Part shown: piece after piece, positions 24,875 through 32,100 of the stretch
Position numbering within the stretch: the stretch's first letter is position 1
Layout of the letters: each line of letters starts with the position of its first letter
Origin: Phycisphaerae bacterium
Lineage (GTDB): Bacteria; Planctomycetota; Phycisphaerae; UBA1845
Reading direction: 5' to 3'
Length of the DNA: 34,618 bases
Assembly: GCA_020056715.1 (NCBI GenBank)
Contig: JAGVHG010000167.1
Location: 1-34,618 of the forward strand
Position numbers and translations under genes: made by a program
The notes under the pieces: model-generated
The model's database searches: none
The model's input: only the letters and a program-made list of their open reading frames with translations
What the model was told of the DNA's origin: nothing

Positions 24875-25053
24875 GGGGCCTCCGCGTTTCGTTCAATCGC
24901 ACGTCGAACGGAACCCAAGTCGAAGCGAACGATCCGACGTGAAGGTCGCACGCAAGGTATGAACCCGCGCCGTACCCACGCGTTGACGGTGTTCACTGTG
25001 ACACCGAAAACAGCCGCGATCGTTCTTGCGTCAACCAGCCTTTGCGTTTGCAT
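24856..25053 (-). CDS. Excisionase-type helix-turn-helix protein 2
   Basis: A 65-aa protein with the same fold: VDARTIAAVFGVTVNTVNAW followed by IPCVRPSRRIVRFDLGSV. GGAG lies 8 bases before the ATG at 25053; the GTG at 25062 is less favoured. It is the first gene of the minus-strand operon HTH-HTH-small protein-ATPase-integrase. Two tandem excisionase-like proteins suggest one controls excision and the other transcription, which is inference. Confidence 0.72.
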   Translation of the reverse strand: MQTQRLVDARTIAAVFGVTVNTVNAWVRRGFIPCVRPSRRIVRFDLGSVRRAIERNAEAPCQHTK

Positions 25054-25122
25054 CGCCGACACTCCGATTCACTAATCAAAGTGTGGCGCGGGAATCGTTA
25101 TGTATCAAAACGTATCTGGGGA

Positions 25123-25719
25123 TTACGCTTTGTTGCGAGTGCGCGGGTTCCATTGCCCTATGCGGACATGTACCCACTTTTCCGGAAGGTAGACTTCTTG
25201 CGTCGCGGGGTGCTGTTCACGTCCGGGATCGTCGCGTTCCTCCCATTGCTGAATGAGTGACCGTGCGGGCGAAATCCCATTCTTTCGGAATCGAGGATCG
25301 GTCATTATTTCGGTCACGCTCACGTTACCCGGTTGCGGCTTCCATCGCGCTGCGTCGCTGCTTGGATTGCTGGGTAGAGCACGTTGCACGCTCTGAACAA
25401 GGTCCAACACGGTGGGAGGCACAGGACACTGCACATCGAATGAGACCAGGCCGGGATTACGATTCGGCAATGGAACGATCGGCAGAGCATCGAGCAACGC
25501 ACGAATGGCACGGCGGACCCCAACTGGAGAATGCGAGAGAAACGGCGCGGCTGTGCTGCGAAGGTCCGCAATCAGGTCGTGCAGTTCGGTCACCGCCAGG
25601 TCATTCGGGAAAAGAACCCAACCTGGTTCCGGTCTGTCTCGCCAACCGTGGCCGTGTTCAGCGTTAAGTAAGCGTTCGCATTTCCGCAACACGATTTCAA
25701 GGGCGGAGTAGTCCGGCAT
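25123..25719 (-). CDS. Hypothetical island protein
   Basis: A 198-aa soluble protein from the ATG at 25719 (AAGGA about 10 bases upstream). The upstream extension to 25920 contains no better start. Sequence is unremarkable, with mixed helices (LEIVLRKCERLLNAEHGHGW, VTELHDLIADLRSTAAPFL) and a basic C-terminus (GQWNPRTRNKA). No family is recognised. It sits 70 bp upstream of the HTH genes on the same strand, so it could be the head of the same transcript. Confidence 0.55.
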   Translation of the reverse strand: MPDYSALEIVLRKCERLLNAEHGHGWRDRPEPGWVLFPNDLAVTELHDLIADLRSTAAPFLSHSPVGVRRAIRALLDALPIVPLPNRNPGLVSFDVQCPVPPTVLDLVQSVQRALPSNPSSDAARWKPQPGNVSVTEIMTDPRFRKNGISPARSLIQQWEERDDPGREQHPATQEVYLPEKWVHVRIGQWNPRTRNKA

Positions 25720-25938
25720 GTCGCACCATCCTTCATCCGGGTCGCTTCCCGACGTCAAACGCGGATGGTGCCAACGCATGACGCCGGGCAACGCTCGGCG
25801 GGTAGCTATTCCGCCGCCCCGGCACGGATATTCTAGCACAAACCAGCACGATCCGGCATGGTGTTGTATCGCCCCGCGATTTCCGGTAGGATACGAACTG
25901 TCGGACGCACACCTCGGCACTGTCTGGAGGATCAGAAA

Positions 25939-26067
25939 ATGCTTGTCACCGGACTGTTGACGCTACAAACGAAGTTCGTCGGAGCTGGTTCCATCGGCGG
26001 GATTATTCACGTCCCGGCGGACAGCCCGACTAGTTGCAACTCGAAAAGATTGGAGGCAGAGGAATGA
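25939..26067 (+). CDS. 42-aa ORF coupled to the secreted cargo gene
   Basis: ATG at 25939 has a perfect GGAGG (25926-25930) with an 8-base spacer. The frame runs 42 codons and its TGA overlaps the ATG of the next gene as ATGA (26064-26067). The peptide begins MLVTGLLTLQTKFVGAGSIG and has a short hydrophobic start. Strong ribosome site plus the 4-bp overlap argue for real translation, either of a functional peptide or of a leader that sets translation of the cargo gene. Confidence 0.6.
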   Translation: MLVTGLLTLQTKFVGAGSIGGIIHVPADSPTSCNSKRLEAEE

Positions 26068-27290
26068 TTTGTTACCGAAAAGCCCTTTTCGTCGTCATGC
26101 TTTCTTGTATGGCGGCCCGTCCCGACGTTGGAAAATGTGATCCGCAATGGGCCGAAAGATCTGACGCCTTAGCGAGCGGGACGGTTCGGCGGGTTGATCC
26201 ACCCATCGAGGAGCAGATTGCTGCGGACAAACGATGGGTGTCGGTGGACGGGGATCTGAGCGCCGCCACGTCCTGGTCGCCGATCGGGGTGCCTGGTCTC
26301 AACGATTCCTTGTTTTTCGACGGGGACAGCGACATGGACGTGGTGTCTCATCTCGCTGCGTTTTCCGGGGTGGACAAGAACCTCATCTGGATGACGGGTA
26401 ACTACTATGGGTCCGTCGGCGCGGACGGCAATCCGCTGACGGTTCCGGTTGCGCATTTGATCTATAGCGGGCTTGGAAGCCTGTACCATGCGTTTCAAAC
26501 GCATAGCACGCAGACGACCTACGTCGTCATCGACTCTACCAATCTGCAGGACGCCTACACATTTGCAAGCGGCGGCAGTGCCACATCGCTCAATCTTTTC
26601 CTCATCAACGGCCACGTAAATATTCTTAGCGGAGCCGGTCCGTTCGCCGGAATCAGTGTCGGATCACGTTCTTTTACTAATCAACCCGAAGTCACCATTG
26701 GGAATTCCGTAGGCAATGTGACCAATTACTTTCAGAGAAGCGGTGTAGTCACAACAAACAGTGCTCTTGGGACTTCTTCTGGTAGTTGCATCGTTGACGG
26801 CGGGTCGCTCATTTACACCGCTGCCGGAACGTCCGATTGGAATCGTTTGGTCATAACAGGCGGGAATGTCAAGTACAACGGAACTGGAACACTGGCGGAG
26901 TGCGTTGTCAGTAACGGCACCCTCGATATGACGCATGACTCTCGGGCGAAGACGATTACAACTCTTACTCTCTTGCCCGGCGCCGTGTTCTCAACGCATT
27001 TTAATATCACCGTGACAAACCTAATTGATCTACGGACCGCAAACCCGATTTTACCATATGAGTTTCAGGGCACGTGCGAGGGGGATGATTTCGACGGCGA
27101 CGGAACACCAGACGTTTGTGACCGCGACATTGACGACGACGGAATCCCCAACGTCATAGACGTGTGTGACTACACACCTGCGGGAATCGCGGTTGACGAC
27201 ACGGGCCGTCCTCTTGCGGACGCCAACCGGGATTGCACCGTTGACCTGCACGACTTCGGGATTTTCCAGAACAGCATGATCGGCCCGTGA
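26064..27290 (+). CDS. Secreted beta-helix-like cargo protein with Ca-binding/dockerin-like C-terminus
   Basis: A 408-aa secreted protein. From the ATG at 26064 (GGAGG and AGAGGA upstream) a leader (ALFVVMLSCMAARPDVG) is followed by a Gly/Ser/Thr/Asn-rich region with repeating strands (NLFLINGHVNILSG, SCIVDGGSLIYTAAG, LVITGGNVKYNGTGT) typical of a parallel beta-helix. The C-terminus has thrombospondin-3-like Asp repeats (DDFDGDGTPDVCDRDIDDDG) and ends DANRDCTVDLHDFGIFQNSM, a dockerin-like EF-hand motif common at the ends of planctomycete secreted proteins. Function unknown; likely surface-exposed. It is the only evident cargo of the island. Confidence 0.72.
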   Translation: MICYRKALFVVMLSCMAARPDVGKCDPQWAERSDALASGTVRRVDPPIEEQIAADKRWVSVDGDLSAATSWSPIGVPGLNDSLFFDGDSDMDVVSHLAAFSGVDKNLIWMTGNYYGSVGADGNPLTVPVAHLIYSGLGSLYHAFQTHSTQTTYVVIDSTNLQDAYTFASGGSATSLNLFLINGHVNILSGAGPFAGISVGSRSFTNQPEVTIGNSVGNVTNYFQRSGVVTTNSALGTSSGSCIVDGGSLIYTAAGTSDWNRLVITGGNVKYNGTGTLAECVVSNGTLDMTHDSRAKTITTLTLLPGAVFSTHFNITVTNLIDLRTANPILPYEFQGTCEGDDFDGDGTPDVCDRDIDDDGIPNVIDVCDYTPAGIAVDDTGRPLADANRDCTVDLHDFGIFQNSMIGP

Positions 27291-27414
27291 CGCCTCGGAT
27301 TCCCAGCACAACCCGGCCAAAATGACCGCCAAGAGTTAAATCGTCGATTTAATTAGACTTGTCCGTAACTCGCTATCCCACAAGACTTTATGGTGCGTCG
27401 AATATCGTATTTCT

Positions 27415-27450
27415 GTTGACGTTCGTCAACACATGTGATATAATAGGGGT
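27415..27450 (+). promoter_or_regulatory. Consensus sigma-70-type promoter with palindromic operator, leaderless
   Basis: TTGACG (27416-27421), 17-bp spacer, TATAAT (27439-27444), then only 6 bp to the ATG at 27451. The mRNA should start at or next to the start codon. The palindrome GTTGACGTTCGTCAAC (27415-27430, 7-bp arms) overlaps the -35 box and is a likely repressor site, possibly for autorepression by the recombinase. Confidence 0.75.
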
Positions 27451-28170
27451 ATGAACACGAAACGAGCGCCAATCGTCGCGTATTACCGGGTCAGCACGAA
27501 GCAACAAGGGGAGTCCGGCCTAGGGTTGGACGGTCAGCGAACCGCCGTTGAAGCCTACGCCCGATCGCACGGCGCACGAGTCATCGGCGAGTACACCGAA
27601 GTCGAGTCGGGCAAGAACGCGGACCGCCCGGAGCTGCAACGCGCCGTCGCCCACAGCCGACGGTCGAAAGCGACGATGGTCGTCGCCAAGCTGGATCGAC
27701 TCAGCCGCAACGTGGCATTTTTGAGCGCACTGCTTGAAAACGGTTTCGATTTCGTGGCGTGCGACAATCCGCACGTCAACCGCCTCACGTTGCACATTCT
27801 CGCCGCCCTAGCGGAGCACGAAGCCAAGCTGATTTCGGAACGCACGAAGGCCGCGCTCGCCGCCACGAAGGCACGGGGTGTCAAGCTGGGGTCGCAACGT
27901 CCCGGCCATTTCGCCGATCCGGTACGCCGTGCAGCTCGCCTTGCGGGCCTTGAAAAAGGCCGCACGCGGTCCGCCAAGGTCCGCCGCCAGCTCGCCCACG
28001 AAGCCTATGCCGACTTGCTCCCGTCGATCCGCGACATGCGTCGGCAAGGCGCGACACTTCAAGCGATCGCCGACAAGGTGAATACCCAGGGGCACACGAC
28101 GCGACGGGGCAAGAGCTGGACAGCTATGACCGTGCATCGGATTTTAGAGCTATCGCCGGTTCCGGCCTAA
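27451..28170 (+). CDS. Serine recombinase (resolvase/invertase family)
   Basis: A 239-aa recombinase. Seen: YYRVSTKQQGESGLGLDGQR with the catalytic Ser15, TEVESGKNADRPELQRA, VAKLDRLSRN with the conserved Arg pair, LAEHEAKLISERTKAALAAT (long E helix), and a C-terminal helix-turn-helix-like segment (LQAIADKVNTQGHTTRRGKS) with WTAMTVHRIL. Length suits a small resolvase-type enzyme. There is no ribosome site; the promoter -10 ends 6 bp before the ATG, so translation is likely leaderless. The 3' end overlaps the convergent DUF5681-like gene by 4 bp. It may resolve multimers of the circular island or invert a segment; the target is not evident. Confidence 0.88.
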   Translation: MNTKRAPIVAYYRVSTKQQGESGLGLDGQRTAVEAYARSHGARVIGEYTEVESGKNADRPELQRAVAHSRRSKATMVVAKLDRLSRNVAFLSALLENGFDFVACDNPHVNRLTLHILAALAEHEAKLISERTKAALAATKARGVKLGSQRPGHFADPVRRAARLAGLEKGRTRSAKVRRQLAHEAYADLLPSIRDMRRQGATLQAIADKVNTQGHTTRRGKSWTAMTVHRILELSPVPA

Positions 28171-28547
28171 GCTGCGTTCTCACCGAACTGCTCCGCACGA
28201 TCAATACCAATTCGGTCTAGCGCCTCCATGATCGGGGCGCGCAGGTTATTGTTCACCGTGACGCTGTGTTTCGGCGCGGGGTCAATCCGGTCGAGTAGTT
28301 CGCAGATAGCGGTGCGGTCTCCCGCGATCGCGCGATCGACGATAGTGCGGACAAGACGCTCCATCCGGGTTTCGTCGGTGTAGTCGCCGACGGGTTGACT
28401 GAGGTATTCGTATGCCAGCTCGGTGAAGGTCTTTCGCTTGGGACGGCCCGCCGGGTTTCCGCTCACACCGGGCCGCCACGCGGGGCGTAGATTGCCGTTG
28501 TTCCGCCGGTGTTTATCAGGGGTCTTTTCGGGGGGTAATTCCACCAC
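28167..28547 (-). CDS. DUF5681-like protein
   Basis: A 126-aa protein with GVSGNPAGRPKRKTFTELAY near the N-terminus, the hallmark of DUF5681-type proteins that occur in prophages and islands, followed by a helical region (ERLVRTIVDRAIAGDRTAIC). Start is GTG at 28547 with GGAG seven bases upstream (AACGGAGTTGAAGT then GTG). A DNA-packaging or small-terminase-like role has been suggested by context for similar proteins, but no large terminase is present here, so I leave the function open. Confidence 0.7.
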   Translation of the reverse strand: MVELPPEKTPDKHRRNNGNLRPAWRPGVSGNPAGRPKRKTFTELAYEYLSQPVGDYTDETRMERLVRTIVDRAIAGDRTAICELLDRIDPAPKHSVTVNNNLRAPIMEALDRIGIDRAEQFGENAA

Positions 28548-28562
28548 TTCAACTCCGTTTAA

Positions 28563-28757
28563 TCACAGCGCCCAGCCCTCAGCCTCGACGGTGAGAATTG
28601 ACAGGGCGTCGAAATCGTCCGCAAGCATCCGATCATCGCCGAAAAATGCAGCGCTTTCTGCAGCGCGCGCCAAGTCGATCGCGCTGCACTTTTTCTCTAA
28701 CTCGTTGACGTGCGAATCGTTATGACAGAATTGGTCGCCCGGTGTGTGGCGACTCAT
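28563..28757 (-). CDS. 64-aa frame beginning in attR; candidate C-terminal exon of the circular-form integrase
   Basis: The only in-frame ATG (28757) is the antisense of the CAT anticodon inside the right core. The same ATG in the left core is integrase codon 457, in frame (22885-21517 = 456 codons). Circularisation would therefore join integrase residues 1-456 to these 64 residues without a break, giving a 520-aa protein. The frame encodes a helical segment (ELEKKCSAIDLARAAESAAF) ending in AEGWAL. As a free-standing gene it lacks a clear ribosome site. Confidence 0.45.
   Translation of the reverse strand: MSRHTPGDQFCHNDSHVNELEKKCSAIDLARAAESAAFFGDDRMLADDFDALSILTVEAEGWAL
28648..28687. repeat. 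GCAGCGC repeats with 12-bp period, right end
   Basis: Direct copies at 28648-28654 and 28660-28666, plus an inverted copy GCGCTGC at 28681-28687, about 80 bp inside the right core. Consensus with the left-end copies is GCAGCGCTTTCT. Candidate arm-type sites. Confidence 0.45.
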
Positions 28758-28794
28758 AATCGCTTGGTCGGGGGTTCGAATCCCTCCAGGCCCA
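28748..28794 (+). repeat. attR core (displaced 3' tRNA part)
   Basis: 47 bp identical to 21508-21554. The tRNA 5' half is absent upstream (GGTGTGT precedes it), so this is a displaced tRNA fragment, not a second tRNA gene. Confidence 0.92.
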
Positions 28795-29132
28795 GTTCGT
28801 CATTCCCCTCCGCCGATCCGCCGAAGGCGGACCGGCCCATAAAACCCCTTGCCGCTCTCAAAATCGCGGTTTTTTCGGGGTTTATGGTTTCCTAAGTGAG
28901 CACATTAGGTATTGCCCAAGGCCATCCGGTAGGCTTATAATGCTAGTACAGGCATAAGCGGAGCCGATCATCGAATCCGCCATTGCGGGATGGGCGGCTC
29001 GGGGGGACGTAAAGGGAGTGCGGTTAGCGGCCTCTTGGAGGGCGGAAGCGCTAATTCCACAAGATGTTCTCGATATCGCACCTCTCCCCCTACGATCGCA
29101 TGGGTTGGTTCGCGCGGAAGGAGTTGTTTGGG
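28795..29132. other. Chromosomal region right of the island, includes hairpins
   Basis: I see no convincing gene here. It holds an imperfect hairpin at 28812-28836 (GCCGATCCGCC/GGCGGACCGGC, one mismatch) and a second structure described separately at 28839-28886. In the island-free chromosome this region would directly follow the tRNA. Confidence 0.5.
28839..28886 (+). terminator. Possible ancestral terminator of tRNA-Ile
   Basis: CATAAAACCCC (28839-28849) pairs with GGGGTTTATG (28877-28886) with one bulge, enclosing a small CCGC/GCGG stem followed by TTTTTT on the plus strand. Before island insertion it would have lain about 45 bp after the tRNA end. The nested structure makes the terminator call uncertain. 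Confidence 0.4.
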
Positions 29133-32100
29133 GTGCGTTATATTCTTGACCGTCGGTGGTGCACGATCGTTCTTCTATTCGTCGTCCCGGAACTTCTCGG
29201 AGCCGACCCGAAACCCGCACAACGGCAACTCTCTACTCCGATCCTTGTCGAACCCGGGCCGCGAGAGAAGAGTGTTCTTTACGCGGACGGGTCCGAACTC
29301 GAAGTGCAGACGGAGACCGTCTGGCGGCCGATGTGCGGCAGCGACACGTCTAACGTCACGGTTGATGAACTTCGACGGATCGCACAGTTGTCCAAAGAAG
29401 CGGCGGCCGCACATCCCTGGATCGGGCAGATCCAAGGCGGTGTCGCAGTCGCCCAAGTAAGCTTCGATCTGGTCTTCAACGTAACCTCGGCGCTGCCGAC
29501 CGGTGCGGCTGAGGCGCTGCTGGCCGTCGAGCAATACATCGAAGCACAGTTCAGCGATCCGGTGACAGTAGTGATCAATATCGGGTTCGCCCCGCTCGGA
29601 TCGGGGATTCTTGGGTCCACAAGCAGTTCGTATACCAGCACGACCTGGCCCAACGCGCGCGCGGGCCTCCAAGCCGGTATGGACCCGGATGACACGATCC
29701 TGAACTTTCTTCCGGCCGGAAACACCATCCCCGTCCGCTACAACGGCAACACAGCCGACGTCACCAATGAGGACCGCGTGTACTTCACCCTGGCGAACTA
29801 CCGTGCGACGATCGGGACGGTGTCGGGAACCGCGGCCTCGATGACCTTCAGCTCAAACTTCTCCTGGGACTACACCCCGCAGAATGGGATAGCCGGGGGT
29901 ACGTACTGTTTCCAATCGGTGATTGCCCATGAAGTCGGACATGCGCTGGGATTCACCTCCGGCGCGGATTTCCGCTCCAGCGACATCGAAGCCTTGGACA
30001 TTTACCGGTTCCAAAGGAGCGAGGGCAGCGGCACGGACTACAACCCCGACACCCTGGCCGAGTTCACCACCACGGCCCGCATGGTCGATCAGAACGCTCC
30101 GGGGACGGACAACGATGTCAACTCCGACCTTATTACCGTCGAGTATCAAATGTCCGACGGTTCACCCAACCAGGCCTCGCACTTCTCGGCCCAGAATCCG
30201 GGAATCTACATCATGGACCCCTCTCTCAGCTCCAGCGAGACGTTTTACCCCGACTTCTACCGCTCCGGCGATAGCAACATGTTCGACGCCATCGGCTGGG
30301 ACTATCCCCCAGCCTATAAATCCTGTGCGCTAGCACTGGAACTGCAATGCAACAGTCAAAGGAGTTTTGATAACTCCAGCGTGAGCAATCCCGCGAATCC
30401 ATCGTACAGCTGCGGGACCGGGGCGGCCCATAATGGGACGTTGTGGTTCCGTTTCACGGCGACGGCCGGCTCGGCCAGTATCTCCACCTGTGGAAGCGTC
30501 GCCCAAGACTCCACCCTCGCGGTCTATTCGGGTACATGCGGGGCGCTCGTGGAGATTGCGTGCAGCGAGGACGGCGGATGCGGCGCAGCGGGATTATCCT
30601 CGCTCTGTGTCACCGGGCTGACGGTCGGCAACACCTACTACGTGCAGATGTCCGCGCGGACCACGGCGGCTCGAGGGATTTACATTCTGGAGATCGGATG
30701 TTCGTGCTCGGGGTCGTGTTGTTTGCCGCCGCCCGCCGGTTGCCTAATTTCTAAGGACGATGAATGTGCGGACGTCGCAGGGTTCTGGGCCGGACCTCTG
30801 ACCACCTGCGTCGGCGACAACAACAACGACGGCCGCGATGACACCTGTGAGGTCGAGCAAGCGAGGTTCAGTCAGCTTCCCACCGTGGGTGCGGAAGACA
30901 TCGCATCCAACATGGATTGGGCGGACCTCGGCCCGAACCAAGTTCTGGCGGACGATTTCACGTCCGACGGCCGCCCGATCCGATCCGTCCGATGGTGGGG
31001 GAGCGAATTGAGTCCCACGGCGCCACGGGACGGATGGTTCATCAGTTTCCACGAACCGCTGGCTCTAGCGCAGCCCGCGGGGCCTGCTCTGGGGTTGTAC
31101 TTCTGTGCGGCAGAACATGTCATTGTTACACAGACGCCCGTTCCGGTTTGTGATTCGCCACATGCGGTCATTGAGTATGAGGTGTCACTGGCGGACTGCT
31201 GCCTCCTCCATGCCAACTCGGACAGCCGCAGCGCGGTGGTCCCCGCGCAGGGAATGGGTTTTTTCGAGGAACTATGCTTCGACTATGAGATCGGAGTCCA
31301 AGCGGTCGTCGGGGTGCGTTACGACGAGAATCCGCCCGGCGGCGACTGCGTGCAGACGTTGACCGCCAACGCCGAGAGCGGAGACTTCTGGGGATGGCAT
31401 ACGACGGCCAATGCTCACGGGATCCACGCCGCGTACTCCACCGCGGTGTCGACGGCGGGTGTCGACTGGCAATACGGTCCCTGGGATCCTGTCATTGGGG
31501 CCTGCTCCATCGCAAACATGGCCTTTGAGTTGATCACCACAGCCCCCGCCGGGAGCGCCGACTTGATCCTCTGGGACAACGGCCTTCCCAATGACCGCGA
31601 CGATCTGAACTCGCAATTCGGCGGACAGGTCAGCGACTGTATGACCGTCGACGACGTCAACTTCCCGAACGGCGCCGTGATTCAGGATCTTAGTTGGTTA
31701 AACGAGGAGCAGCCCGCGTTCACCTGGTCCGGACGCGTTCGCCTCGAAATTTACCCGGATACCGGCGCCGCGGCGCCCAATGGATCGGCGATGTCGGTCG
31801 GGATGTGGGTGCCCGACGACGGCGGAACGGTGACGCGTACAGCGCTTGGGGCAGGACAGTTTTACCCGCGCTATCGTTATGACGTAACCGGGCTTAACCT
31901 GACCTTACCGCCCGGAATTTGGTGGATCGGCCTGGCCACCGCGGACAGCCCCGGCGGAACGGGGCGGAGTTACTGGACGACGAGCCACTCGTCGTCGCCT
32001 ACACCGCTCCTCTTTTTCGTCGGAGAGGCCTATGTCCGCGGCTCCTGCGTGGGGTCTTCCACTTTCCAACCGTGGAGCTCGTTCATCGGCGGACGCAAGT

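Larger units (their letters stand above)
21508..28794. mobile_element. Integrated genomic island at tRNA-Ile(CAU)
   Basis: A 7.29-kb segment bounded by an exact 47-bp direct repeat (21508-21554 and 28748-28794) equal to the 3' part of the tRNA from the anticodon stem to the discriminator. The integrase gene abuts the intact tRNA, as usual for tRNA-targeting elements. Contents: integrase, RepA-like ATPase, a small Cys protein, two excisionase-type HTH proteins, a hypothetical protein, a 42-aa ORF plus secreted cargo protein, a serine recombinase, a DUF5681-like protein and a 64-aa frame. No conjugation, capsid or terminase gene is recognised, so it is an integrative island, possibly mobilised by a helper. 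Confidence 0.9.

Noticed and set aside
28748-28794. Second tRNA gene
   Set aside because: Only the 3' 47 bp of a tRNA is present; no acceptor 5' strand or D-arm precedes it. It is attR.
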